The notes under the pieces: model-generated | Databases searched by the model: none | Told to the model about the DNA's origin: nothing | What the model saw: the letters and a program-made list of their open reading frames with translations, nothing else | Shown here: positions 24,468-32,897 of the stretch, one piece after another | How positions within the stretch are numbered: position 1 is the first letter of the stretch | Layout of the letters: each line of letters opens with the position of its first letter | Translations under genes and position numbers: made by a program | DNA from: Roseburia_C sp031555935 | Lineage (GTDB): Bacteria; Bacillota; Clostridia; Lachnospirales; Lachnospiraceae | Direction of reading: 5' to 3' | Assembly (NCBI GenBank): GCA_031555935.1 | Contig: JAVBTX010000024.1 | Coordinates: 1-64,000 of the forward strand | DNA: 64,000 nucleotides

Positions 24468-24977
24468 TTATATGTTTTTTTTGTCACATTTCAACTGTGA
24501 CAATGCAATTTCCTCAAACGCTTGCTGGCTCGTCATATCCGCAAACGCTCTTTTAGGTATGAGCGTATACATGCGGGAGGCCTGCACTAGATAATAGCAT
24601 TCATCACTTTCCCATAAGCCAACATAAACCTCCCAGTTTAATTCTGAATGGATGGTTGGCGTTTTAAATTTAATACCATCCATCCCCAATATCAAATTGT
24701 ATTCTTCTTGATATTTCGCCGTCCGTTTAAACCGGTACATTGGTTCGTAAATGTATCGGATGCATCCCATAATTAACGCCAATGTTGCAATTACCACAGC
24801 AACAATGCTTAACGCATTCGCGGACGTATAATACAAATACCAGATTGAAAAGGGAAAGTATAGTGCCTCAATCACAACACTTGTTTTCGTGATGATTTTA
24901 CTACCAAACATGTATTTTCTTTCCGCTTTTACAAATTCTTTTTGGGTATATTTAAATGTTAATTCTACTGCGTTCAT
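24468..24977 (-). CDS. YcxB-like membrane protein
   Basis: 169 residues with two hydrophobic helices (about 29-50 and 54-74) followed by a cytosolic beta-rich YcxB-like domain (ELNWEVYVGLWESDECYYL and LIPKRAF). Such proteins are common in Firmicutes and uncharacterised. Next to the CAT-like gene with 25 nt between them. Confidence 0.8.
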   Translation of the reverse strand: MNAVELTFKYTQKEFVKAERKYMFGSKIITKTSVVIEALYFPFSIWYLYYTSANALSIVAVVIATLALIMGCIRYIYEPMYRFKRTAKYQEEYNLILGMDGIKFKTPTIHSELNWEVYVGLWESDECYYLVQASRMYTLIPKRAFADMTSQQAFEEIALSQLKCDKKNI

Positions 24978-24991
24978 AGTTTTATACCTTT

Positions 24992-25687
24992 CTAGCCCTT
25001 TATAAATTTTTCCATCTTCTTAATTTTTGCATCAGGATTCAGTTTCCATATTTGTTCTTTGATTTTCTCATCTGCCTCTGCGAAACCTATGTCCAGCAAG
25101 GTAACACCGCGTCGCTGCCAAAAGTCCTCTACAGTTGTGAATACAGTGCTGCTCCAGCCATAGCCTTCGCCATTTTTATTTATTTTTTGCATCCGCCCAT
25201 TCATGGTAATAAACATTCGCATCTGCAAATCTACGATTGCACGCTCAAATGCCGCCTTCTCTTCTTTGGAAAATCCACCGAGAAGCTTTATTTCATGTAA
25301 TGGAATGGCCCCATTATCTGAAACGATTTCATAAATCCGCTTTGCGGTATGGCTGATGGTGCCATTTTCATAGGCTTCCTCAAAGGTCTCGCCATGTCGG
25401 CGGGCCGCCAGAAAATATGGATACCAATCTTTTGTTATGTATCCGCTTGAACGAAAAAACACCTTCGAATAAGCGATATCTTCGCATTCCTCTAATACAC
25501 GCATGCGCCACTCCCACGGGTCTGTCTCTGGGTCTCCGGTGTGCCATTTTATTGGTGAATCAAGCTGCTCCTGCTCATTCCAGCCATACGGAATGATGGC
25601 GAAGATATCCTTTGCGTTGCCACCGCCCATTGAAAAACCGCTTTCTTGTAAGGTATTGCAAAAATCCAAAAAGTTTTTTATTATCAT
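24992..25687 (-). CDS. AlkZ-related winged-helix protein
   Basis: 231 residues resembling proteins annotated as AlkZ-related in clostridia (SGFSMGGGNAKDIFAIIPYGW, WHTGDPETDPWEWRMRVLEE, YGWSSTVFTTVEDFW). AlkZ/YcaQ proteins are winged-helix DNA glycosylases that unhook crosslinks, but the catalytic QxQ motif of those enzymes is not evident, so a repair role is uncertain. Start 25687 has AGGAGAG upstream; a longer in-frame extension lacks a site. Confidence 0.75.
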   Translation of the reverse strand: MIIKNFLDFCNTLQESGFSMGGGNAKDIFAIIPYGWNEQEQLDSPIKWHTGDPETDPWEWRMRVLEECEDIAYSKVFFRSSGYITKDWYPYFLAARRHGETFEEAYENGTISHTAKRIYEIVSDNGAIPLHEIKLLGGFSKEEKAAFERAIVDLQMRMFITMNGRMQKINKNGEGYGWSSTVFTTVEDFWQRRGVTLLDIGFAEADEKIKEQIWKLNPDAKIKKMEKFIKG

Positions 25688-25812
25688 GATATCTCTCCTA
25701 TTTGACACCTTCATCGACACAATTAATTGTACCAAATCGCTAGCCATCACGCCAGCTATTTGCTATAATTTAAAGTATCTTTTACGTAAATATACTATTG
25801 AGGGGGACGTTA

Positions 25813-25850
25813 TAAAAGCACGCTGTTTCATATTGCAGCGTGCTTTTTTA
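25813..25850. terminator. Bidirectional terminator
   Basis: AAAAGCACGCTG pairs with CAGCGTGCTTTT, with T runs on both strands. It serves the VanZ-like gene on the minus strand. On the plus strand an extended -10 (TGCTATAAT at 25761-25769) lies 45 nt upstream. Confidence 0.85.
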
Positions 25851-25879
25851 TGCTTGACTTATGAATGAATTAAATGACA

Positions 25880-26425
25880 TTATGCGCGATGATATATCGA
25901 GACACGATTATAAAATACTAGAATACAGGCGATAATTATAATTGGCAATCCAACCACAAGGGATAGTATCGTTATCACATTTTTTGCCTTATCCTCTTCT
26001 TTTACCATCTTAATCAGAAGCTTATATAACGCGATACCAATCAGACCACCCAAGCAATTCAAGATTACATCATCAATATCGGCAGCGCCTAGGTTAAAGA
26101 TGAATTGGATAATTTCAATCATCACAGATGTAATTGCCATCTGCAAAAAGCTTAATCCAAACCGCTTGTCCTTGCGAATTACTTGAACGTACAGTCCATA
26201 AGGAACAAATACAATGACATTACCCAAAATATTATTTAATGCAGTTGAAACCGAACCTGTTCCCGATAGGAATTCTGCAATCGTATAAAATGGAATAAGA
26301 TTGACACTTCTTTTCCCCAAAATATCTATATATGGGATTGAGTTTAAGCGAAAGAACACTAATAACATCAAAACTATATAGCAAGCAAATATTGTATAAA
26401 ATAACACCGATAAAATCTTTTTCAT
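25880..26425 (-). CDS. VanZ-like membrane protein
   Basis: 181 residues with five hydrophobic helices. NLIPFYTI near residue 43, NILGNVIVFVPYG and the acidic D-x-DDVILNCLGGLIG loop are VanZ family marks. VanZ of Tn1546 gives low-level teicoplanin resistance; chromosomal relatives have unknown roles. GGAGGATATAG precedes the start. Confidence 0.9.
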   Translation of the reverse strand: MKKILSVLFYTIFACYIVLMLLVFFRLNSIPYIDILGKRSVNLIPFYTIAEFLSGTGSVSTALNNILGNVIVFVPYGLYVQVIRKDKRFGLSFLQMAITSVMIEIIQFIFNLGAADIDDVILNCLGGLIGIALYKLLIKMVKEEDKAKNVITILSLVVGLPIIIIACILVFYNRVSIYHRA

Positions 26426-26540
26426 CTATATCCTCCATATAATAAATAATCCTTCTAAATATTATAACGTTAGTAAGTGACAACATGGTGACTATTTTAT
26501 ATCATTTCACCATTTACCAATCTATATTCGTTGTTAATAC

Positions 26541-26590
26541 AAAAGCAGCGAAGCCACCACACAAAGTAATTCGTGTGATTGCCCCGCTGC
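26541..26590 (-). terminator. Terminator of the AraC/GyrI-like gene
   Basis: GCAGCG (26545-26550) pairs with CGCTGC (26585-26590) and inner CCACAC/GTGTGA arms pair; the minus strand continues TTTTGT. Confidence 0.75.
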
Positions 26591-26598
26591 ATTAAATT

Positions 26599-27489
26599 TT
26601 ATTTTTCTACAACCGGAATCCACAATTCACAAAACATACCCGGTTCGCCATTTTCAAAGTAGATTTCATAATCCGTATCTTCGGTCTGTTCATATTTTGT
26701 ATTTGATATAAATTCTTTGAAAAAGTAGCTCCACATTTGGCTGATGCACTTGCCATCATTGCCCATGCATTTAAATACCACATATTCAATTGGCTCCGTT
26801 TCCCATATCGTAAATCCCTGTGGAAGCAGCGTATCTAAATCTAACTCATCTGTTTCATCATCTACTATTACACCAATTCCATAGTTAAATGTAGTCGAAT
26901 CCTTTGTTGTCGGGCTGCACAATCCATACAAATTCCGTTTTCCTTCTGGCCGAATATTTCTGATTACTTCGACACTTTCCTTCTCCTGACACTCCGTCCA
27001 GAAATCAGGTATGCTATGGTCGCTCTCGTCATTAATAATTTCGTTGCTAAATGCTCTTACTCTGGCTATAAACTTCTGTTTTCCTCTTCTTTCAATCCTG
27101 TAATCCATAATGCTACCACCTTCCAATGTTATTTTTATGACAAGGGGGTTGAACAAGCGGAGTGAGGTTCCTTTTATCTTTGCTTGCTTTGGCGTAACTC
27201 CATGAAACCTTGAAAATGCTTTTGAAAAGCTTTCCGGGGTTTCATATCCGTATTTATAGGCTGCATCGATTACGGATAAATCTGACGTTTGAAGCTCCTG
27301 CCCAGCAAGTGATAAGCGTCGATTACGGATGTAGGTATTTGCCGTCATTTCTGCCATCAGACTGAATGTCCGATGGAAGCTATAGCTTGACATGCAGACC
27401 TTTCTGGCAACATCTTCGTAGTTGATGTCTTCAAGTATCTGCTCTTCCATATAATTAATTGCCATCTGTAATAGTTTAATCCACTCCAT
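26599..27489 (-). CDS. AraC-family regulator with GyrI-like effector domain
   Basis: 296 residues. Two helix-turn-helix motifs occupy residues 1-110 (EDVARKVCMSSYSFHRTFS and SVIDAAYKYGYETPESFSKAF...GVTPKQA), followed by a GyrI-like/Rob-type effector-binding domain (about 128-296). This layout is common in multidrug- or cationic-ligand-sensing activators. AGGAGGG precedes the start. Targets are not visible; the gene has its own terminator. Confidence 0.9.
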   Translation of the reverse strand: MEWIKLLQMAINYMEEQILEDINYEDVARKVCMSSYSFHRTFSLMAEMTANTYIRNRRLSLAGQELQTSDLSVIDAAYKYGYETPESFSKAFSRFHGVTPKQAKIKGTSLRLFNPLVIKITLEGGSIMDYRIERRGKQKFIARVRAFSNEIINDESDHSIPDFWTECQEKESVEVIRNIRPEGKRNLYGLCSPTTKDSTTFNYGIGVIVDDETDELDLDTLLPQGFTIWETEPIEYVVFKCMGNDGKCISQMWSYFFKEFISNTKYEQTEDTDYEIYFENGEPGMFCELWIPVVEK

Positions 27490-27541
27490 TTGTATACCCT
27501 CCTGCTCTTATAGAATAGTGGATTACAATCTTTTTTTCCGG

Positions 27542-27790
27542 TCATTGTTTGCTTTGTTTTGTCTGGTGTGCGGTGATAATTGTATAGCTGTGGGCATTTA
27601 CCGTAATAATGCAATTATCTACCGTGGCATACCAATTTTTCCCTTTTCTAACTATAATGGCATCTGGACTTTTTATTTCGTTTTTGCACCAGATAACAAC
27701 ATCATCGACATCTATGCCAAGATTTTTCTTGATTCTATCAACGCCCATTGGGGTCGTATGTAGTTTATTTAAATTTAGAAGTAATTCCAT
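27542..27790 (-). CDS. DUF3781-family small protein
   Basis: 82 residues. LHTTPMGVDRIKKNLGIDVD, VVIWCKNEI, KGKNWYATVDNCIITVNAHSYTIITAH is the conserved core of DUF3781. It is commonly found near transcriptional regulators in Lachnospiraceae; role unknown. ATG 27790 is chosen since GGAG is nine bases upstream; the earlier ATG abuts it. Confidence 0.85.
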   Translation of the reverse strand: MELLLNLNKLHTTPMGVDRIKKNLGIDVDDVVIWCKNEIKSPDAIIVRKGKNWYATVDNCIITVNAHSYTIITAHQTKQSKQ

Positions 27791-27850
27791 GCTTTCCATC
27801 TCCGTCAGATAATTCTATTATCACAAACTTATATTTTTTTATAACTAATA

Positions 27851-28657
27851 TTATTTTTCCAATGCCTGCTCAGCCTGTTCTTTATTCAATTCAAAATCTG
27901 TCATTAACTTTTTGATGATATACTCGTCCGTTGTGCCAAATTCACGACATGTTTTTACCATGGATTTTATTCCGATTTCTTTTCCAATCTCTTTTCCGTC
28001 CTCTAAAATTTCTCGATATTTCATCTCTAATGTCATATATTCCCGCCTCCATTCCATATTTTTGCGCGCCCGTATGACTGCTTTATCAACCTTTTCAACA
28101 AATTCATCCGCGGTCTTTTCTCCGATTAGATAATTTAGAAATGCATGTAATTCTTCACTGACATCATTCATGGTTCCTTTTGCATTTAGAAATATCTTCG
28201 CTGTGCCATCTTGTAACGACAAATCCTTTTGCTCTTTACAAAAGTCTTCAAACGTATAGATGTGCCGTCCTTCTTTAAATTGGTCGAATGTGCAAATAAA
28301 AATGATATAGCTTTGCTTTAGCTCATTATAATCTTCACCTTTTTCAAGCCAATCCATGTCTATCATACTCTGATAGTATCTACTTCGTTTGGGAAGGTTA
28401 TGTCTATTCTTTACCTGCATTTCTACATCATATACCGTGTGACTATCGTCCGCTAAATAAACATCCATACGCACACTTTTCCCATCCACGGCTACATCAA
28501 TTGTTTTCTGCTTTTCCAGATATACAATATCTTTGATTTCTACATTTAAAATCGTTTCCAATAACTCTTTGCACAGTTCTTTGTCACCCATTACCTTTGT
28601 AAAAAGAAAGTCATCTGTGAGTTCTAATTGCTCATACGCTTTGGTTTCATTTTTCAT
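27851..28657 (-). CDS. Rpn-family PD-(D/E)XK nuclease / putative transposase-like protein
   Basis: 268 residues of the large Rpn/PDDEXK_2 family of recombination-promoting nucleases, often mislabelled as transposases. Nuclease motifs: VRMDVYLADD then VYDVEMQ (D-x-E-x-Q). The N-terminal LTDDFLFTKVMGDKELCKELLETIL and the C-terminal KEIGKEIG helical tail are typical. AAGGAG precedes the start. No terminal inverted repeats were seen, so it is not called a mobile element. Confidence 0.88.
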   Translation of the reverse strand: MKNETKAYEQLELTDDFLFTKVMGDKELCKELLETILNVEIKDIVYLEKQKTIDVAVDGKSVRMDVYLADDSHTVYDVEMQVKNRHNLPKRSRYYQSMIDMDWLEKGEDYNELKQSYIIFICTFDQFKEGRHIYTFEDFCKEQKDLSLQDGTAKIFLNAKGTMNDVSEELHAFLNYLIGEKTADEFVEKVDKAVIRARKNMEWRREYMTLEMKYREILEDGKEIGKEIGIKSMVKTCREFGTTDEYIIKKLMTDFELNKEQAEQALEK

Positions 28658-28815
28658 TCGTTTTTCTCCTTTTATTATAGTAAAAGAAATAACGTATGAC
28701 AATGCCTTCGCTTCATTTCCCTTACTATTTTTGCATTTGATGAAATATGGCAGAATCTGCCACGACTGTTTAGAATATCAGAATGCCGACGCATTCTAAG
28801 ATTTAATACTAAAAT

Positions 28816-28858
28816 AAACTGTTCCAGATTCAATGTCAATGAATCCGGAACAGTTTAT
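28816..28858. terminator. Strong hairpin terminator
   Basis: AAACTGTTCCRGATTCA arms pair over about 17 bp around a short loop (28816-28832 with 28842-28858), with T-rich flank on the minus strand. With the next terminator and no gene, it accounts for most of the 300-bp space upstream of the Rpn gene; nothing else is seen there apart from a small AGAATGC hairpin near 28780. Confidence 0.85.
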
Positions 28859-28911
28859 AAAGATTTAAGAAATGTTTCTATTAATTGATCCAAAAGGTAA
28901 CGATTAGGATT

Positions 28912-28954
28912 AAAAAAGCAGAGGTTAGTCAACACTTGTTGAACTATTCTCTGC
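28912..28954 (-). terminator. Terminator of the toxin-antitoxin remnant
   Basis: GCAGAG/CTCTGC arms (28918-28923 with 28949-28954) with inner AGTTCAACA/TGTTGACT pairing, followed by TTTTTT on the minus strand. Confidence 0.82.
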
Positions 28955-28960
28955 ATTTTA

Positions 28961-29146
28961 CTATTCATTCCAATATGCCTCGCCTGCTTCAGATATGCTA
29001 CTAATTCCGAATAGTATTTGCATAAAATCTTGCTCATTAAGTACACGAATTACTTTGACAAATTCTGCCTCAATACGATAAATAATATAATTCGGCGTTA
29101 CCACTAGATATCTATAATGCTTTGGGTGTATAAATCAATTTTCGCA
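28961..29146 (-). pseudogene. ParE/RelE-type toxin remnant with internal deletion
   Basis: On the minus strand the toxin starts normally two bases after the antitoxin stop (MRKLIYTPKAL) but meets a stop after 11 codons. In the next frame the C-terminal half of a ParE toxin follows: HYRYLVVTPNYIIYRIEAEF and VKVIRVLNEQDFMQILF. About 45 middle residues are missing and the frame is shifted. A 63-codon ORF in another frame here is a shadow. Confidence 0.85.
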
Positions 29147-29148
29147 TT

Positions 29149-29394
29149 CTACACCCCCAAAACAGCCTCTACATCATCTGCTGACAACCATCCATTCTCT
29201 CTTGCTGACTGTTCTCCCTCTTCCAATTTCGACAAAAACTGGACGGTCGCTTTTAGTCTGTCTAATTCTTCCATCTTCACAATTGCATATTCCCCTCTAC
29301 CATTCCTTGTAAGATAAACGGGATTATTCTCATTAACCTCTTTTAACACCTCTGTATAATTTCTCAAATCTGATACTGGTTTAATATTTGGCAT
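29149..29394 (-). CDS. Phd/YefM-type antitoxin (orphan)
   Basis: 81 residues, MPNIKPVSDLRNYTEVLKEV followed by PVYLTRNGRGEYAIVKMEELDRL: the Phd/YefM DNA-binding fold, with a C-terminal toxin-binding tail. ATG 29394 is chosen for its AAGGAG at nine bases. The toxin gene behind it is deleted, so the antitoxin now stands alone; it could still autoregulate or neutralise related toxins. Confidence 0.9.
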   Translation of the reverse strand: MPNIKPVSDLRNYTEVLKEVNENNPVYLTRNGRGEYAIVKMEELDRLKATVQFLSKLEEGEQSARENGWLSADDVEAVLGV

Positions 29395-29449
29395 AAATAT
29401 CATCTCCTTTTATCATTATTATACACAAAACATCCTATAAGGGATTTAT

Positions 29450-30730
29450 CTATGCCAAATCTTTAAAATGAAAGCTTTTCTTGCCCTCAGCATAATCTGA
29501 CACAATATGTCCATCGCCAAATAGCTTGTATTTATAGCTTAGCAGGCCTTCTAAACCTACTGGCCCTCTGGCATGAATCTTGCTCGTACTAATTCCTACT
29601 TCGGCACCAAATCCATAACGGTATCCATCAGCAAATCGCGTCGAGCAATTCTGATATACACCCGCGGAATCAACTAGGCGCATAAATAAAGCGGCCGTCT
29701 CTTTATCCTCCGTAATAATACAATCCGTATGATGTGAACCATAATAATTAATATGGTCAATGGCTGCTTCAATACCTCCAATGGTTTTCGCCGATATAAT
29801 GTAATCCAGGTATTCTGTGCTGTCGTCTTCATCTGTTGTCGCAACACAATCCGTAATGTCTCTTATTTCCTGGCTGCCACGTAGTTCAACATTCTTCGCT
29901 CTAAGTGCTTCGGCTAATTTCGGCATCAGCTCGCTGGCAATTTCTTTGTGCACCAATAACGTTTCAACGGAATTACAAGCCGATACATACTGGGTTTTGG
30001 CATCAATAATAATTGGTATCGCCTTTTCTATGTCAGCATCCTTATCAACATAGATATGGCAGATTCCATCTGCGTGTCCCATCACAGGAATCTTCGTGTT
30101 GTTCATAATATATTGCACAAATGCATTCGAGCCTCTTGGAATCAATAAATCTACTGAGCTATTGCAAGAGAGCAATTCAGAGATTTCTGAGCGCGCCTCC
30201 AACTGCAACATACAATTTTCTGGCATTCCGCTGGCAATAATTGCCTTATATATTATCTGGAACAAAATCTTATTGCTCTGCATTGTTTCACTTCCACCTT
30301 TGAGAATGGCACAATTGCCACTCTTGATACAAAGTGCTGAAATTTGAACTAACGCATCTGGTCTTGCTTCGAAAATCACGCCGATTACGCCGATTGGGCA
30401 AGTCTCTCGGTATAAGGTCAAGCCGTTATCCAACTCTCTTGCTAGTTGAATTTGAAATAATGGGTCTGGTAAATCAACGAGCGCTTTCATACCAGAAACA
30501 ACATCATTTAATTTGCCCTCATCGAATTTCAATCTTTTTAATACTGGTGCTGCAACGCCATCTTTTTCGGCTTGCTCTAAATCACTTTTATTTGCCGCAA
30601 AAATTTTATCCTGATTTGCCAACAACGCCTCGGCAGCTGCCAAAAGCGCCTTATTTCTATCTGCTTCAGAGCTTCCCGCCATTTTTGGTGCGGCCAGCTT
30701 AACAAGTTTGGTTTGTTCTTGAATATTCAT
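29450..30730 (-). CDS. proA: Gamma-glutamyl phosphate reductase ProA
   Basis: NADPH-dependent reduction of gamma-glutamyl phosphate to the semialdehyde in proline synthesis. 426 residues of the aldehyde dehydrogenase superfamily: GVIGVIFEARPDA, LKGGSE, IPRGSN, the catalytic cysteine in SACNSVETLLVH, and YQNCSTRFADGYRYGFGAEVGISTSKIHARGP split over the C-terminal domain. Start 30730 uses GAGGAGG upstream. proB is not adjacent, which is unusual for a pathway pair. Confidence 0.95.
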   Translation of the reverse strand: MNIQEQTKLVKLAAPKMAGSSEADRNKALLAAAEALLANQDKIFAANKSDLEQAEKDGVAAPVLKRLKFDEGKLNDVVSGMKALVDLPDPLFQIQLARELDNGLTLYRETCPIGVIGVIFEARPDALVQISALCIKSGNCAILKGGSETMQSNKILFQIIYKAIIASGMPENCMLQLEARSEISELLSCNSSVDLLIPRGSNAFVQYIMNNTKIPVMGHADGICHIYVDKDADIEKAIPIIIDAKTQYVSACNSVETLLVHKEIASELMPKLAEALRAKNVELRGSQEIRDITDCVATTDEDDSTEYLDYIISAKTIGGIEAAIDHINYYGSHHTDCIITEDKETAALFMRLVDSAGVYQNCSTRFADGYRYGFGAEVGISTSKIHARGPVGLEGLLSYKYKLFGDGHIVSDYAEGKKSFHFKDLA

Positions 30731-30837
30731 TCCTTCATTCCTCCTCATGCATTTCCCTTTTCTTGATTCTACACGCTTTTCCTCTTGTTGGCAAGAAAAA
30801 CGGCTCTTTGCAAATGAAAGGCGCCGTTTAAAAAAGA

Positions 30838-31695
30838 CTAATCAAATTCACGCTCATGCTTTTTAAAAAATTCATAATATGCCAAAACATTAGACAGTTC
30901 CGTCCAGCGCTTCACATCGACCGGCTCCTCGTCCATGTCGTAAATCTTTGCCCCTTTTATCGACAAGATAAACGGCGAATGGGTAGCAATAATAAACTGA
31001 CAGCCGAAAAAACGAACACTGTCTTCTAAAAATTTTAACAGCTCCTGCTGCTTCTCTGGCGAGAGACTGTTCTCCGGCTCGTCTAGTAAGTATAGCCCAT
31101 TGTCCTTGATTTTATCGGCAAAATAGATAAACGCACTTTCTCCATTGGAATGCTCCCTAACATTGTCCATTAGGTTTTTCCGAATAAATTTTGACTGTGT
31201 TTTACTTCTGGCCATATTGACCTTCTTTAACTGTTCATAATCATCTAACGACTTCACCTGAAAACTGGAGTATTTGGCATCCAGATATTCATCAAACAAA
31301 TCTTCTCGTTTCTGATTGATACCCTCATTAATCGTCCTAAGGTTGAGCATAAAGTCAAATACATCATCACTCGTTATAATCCTGCTGTTTTCTGTAATTG
31401 ATTCCTCTGTCTCATAGAAACACATATCGGTATAATCTTCAAAAAAGTTTGTCCGATTGTAAAGCGTATCACGGTTAAGGCTCAGCTTCTCGGCAATTAC
31501 ATTTAACGCTGTTGTTTTACCTGAACCATTTCCACCGTAGAGGATTGTAATTGGTTCAAAGTCCAGCACTCTCAGCCGATTCTTGGATATGATTTGAAAT
31601 GGGTAAAACGAATCATAGCAGGTTCTTTTCATTCCCATCAAAAAGTCATATTCTTTCTCTACATCCGGAAAACGAAATTGTGATAAGTACAGCAT
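30838..31695 (-). CDS. AAA/SMC-like ATPase
   Basis: 285-residue single ATPase domain of the AAA_21/RecF-like class. Walker A GGNGSGKT at 54-61, signature-like region in the middle, Walker B GLYLLDEPENSLS and the switch histidine in IATHSPFIL. Similar proteins occur alone or in defence systems, but no nuclease partner sits next to it, so no defence role is claimed. AAGGAG precedes the start. Confidence 0.88.
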   Translation of the reverse strand: MLYLSQFRFPDVEKEYDFLMGMKRTCYDSFYPFQIISKNRLRVLDFEPITILYGGNGSGKTTALNVIAEKLSLNRDTLYNRTNFFEDYTDMCFYETEESITENSRIITSDDVFDFMLNLRTINEGINQKREDLFDEYLDAKYSSFQVKSLDDYEQLKKVNMARSKTQSKFIRKNLMDNVREHSNGESAFIYFADKIKDNGLYLLDEPENSLSPEKQQELLKFLEDSVRFFGCQFIIATHSPFILSIKGAKIYDMDEEPVDVKRWTELSNVLAYYEFFKKHEREFD

Positions 31696-31721
31696 TTTTA
31701 ACTCTCCTTGGTTCGCTTATT

Positions 31722-32375
31722 TCACCATAAATAAAATGGTATGATTGTACAAAAAAGCATTGCTAAAACAGTTCCCGCACCAAGCATAACTACCATTTCT
31801 TTTAAGGGCCTTCGTAACACAATTATCCCGATTAATAAAACAATAATGTCTAGCCCGGACCGAATGGAAATATAGAATACACCAAAGTACACTGCCAAGC
31901 GAATCAGTATCGCAATTATTCCGGTGGAAATAATAAGCGCCACCTTCCCTTTTCCTTTGGCGTACCAGCATATGAATGCCAGCAACGGCGATATTGCGGT
32001 GAACCAGCACCATATCATGACATAGCTTCGCGGAAAAAAACCACATACATAATTACAGTATAAGTAATATCCAGATAACATACCAGCAAAAAAGACAAAT
32101 ACATTCATCGCCGAGCGCACTGCTGTTTTGCTATAAATGGAGATACAAACTGCAATCAATATCCACGGTGCAAAGCCGCCCAAGAAATTATGGATATCTA
32201 GCCTTTCATCGATGATGCCCAGCAAAAATGGTGCTCTGGCCTGATGATAGTCCAAGTATTTTGAAAATGTGCCCATCCCCAAACCTAGTAAAAGGACGCA
32301 TGCTGTAATTAAAATTTTTCTCCAGATGGGTCTTTCATCCTTTGCAAATCGTATCTGTTCTAAAATGTTTCTCAT
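31722..32375 (-). CDS. Multi-pass membrane protein of unknown function
   Basis: 217 residues with about six hydrophobic helices (roughly 22-40, 68-84, 92-112, 122-140, 147-168, 175-215). It resembles DUF6518-like clostridial membrane proteins, but the family is not certain. The start is set at 32375, since the upstream ATG overlaps the GGATGGGG site. No function assigned. Confidence 0.7.
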   Translation of the reverse strand: MRNILEQIRFAKDERPIWRKILITACVLLLGLGMGTFSKYLDYHQARAPFLLGIIDERLDIHNFLGGFAPWILIAVCISIYSKTAVRSAMNVFVFFAGMLSGYYLYCNYVCGFFPRSYVMIWCWFTAISPLLAFICWYAKGKGKVALIISTGIIAILIRLAVYFGVFYISIRSGLDIIVLLIGIIVLRRPLKEMVVMLGAGTVLAMLFCTIIPFYLW

Positions 32376-32393
32376 GTTTGTCCCCATCCTTAA

Positions 32394-32882
32394 TTAAAAC
32401 GTTAATCTCATCTGATTCCACACTGCATTTCCATGAACGGACTGTTCTGACACACCTTCATTTTTAAAACCGAACTTCGCATAATAAGGCACTAGTTTAT
32501 CCTTACATGTGAGAACAAGCCCCTTCCTGCCCTGTTTCCGGGCATCTGCGATTGCTCTTTGAATCAGTTCGCCCGCATATCCTTTTTTTCGGTACGCCGG
32601 AATGGTATTCACGCCGAATATCATCTGCCACTTGCCGTTTTCATCATGCATCATGGCATTCTGATACATATCGTCGGCCAAATCAGGCTCGTCTGTCACA
32701 AACCCATCCACAAATGCAATCAGTTTATCCTTATCAAACATTAGCCAAAAATGATTGCCATAAAACTGTAATCTCTTTTCAAATTCTTCCCTTGTTGCCG
32801 CTTCTGCTACGGGAAAACATTCGGCCTCAACATTTGCGATATCATCAATGTCATCTATGGTTGCCATTCTTATTATCATCAT
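32394..32882 (-). CDS. GNAT acetyltransferase
   Basis: 162 residues; IIRMATIDDIDDIANVEAECF opening, acetyl-CoA loop IPAYRKKGYAGELIQRA and LVPYYAKFGFKNEGVSEQSVHG near the end. The upstream ribosome site is weak, and the start could be one of several near ATG codons at the N-terminus. Substrate unknown. Confidence 0.85.
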   Translation of the reverse strand: MMIIRMATIDDIDDIANVEAECFPVAEAATREEFEKRLQFYGNHFWLMFDKDKLIAFVDGFVTDEPDLADDMYQNAMMHDENGKWQMIFGVNTIPAYRKKGYAGELIQRAIADARKQGRKGLVLTCKDKLVPYYAKFGFKNEGVSEQSVHGNAVWNQMRLTF

Positions 32883-32897
32883 TTCAATATACCCATT

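Noticed and set aside
27851..28657. Calling the Rpn-family gene an insertion sequence
   Set aside because: No terminal inverted repeats or target-site duplication were seen; the family are nucleases often mislabelled as transposases.
28674..28702. TTGTCA-17-TATAAT promoter upstream of the Rpn gene
   Set aside because: The implied start would fall inside the gene's ribosome binding site, so it is probably fortuitous.
28855..29046. 63-codon minus-strand ORF
   Set aside because: Overlaps the toxin remnant in a different frame; the ParE-like frame carries the recognisable protein.
30838..31695. Defence system around the AAA ATPase
   Set aside because: Neighbours are a membrane protein and proA; no nuclease, reverse transcriptase or toxin partner adjacent.
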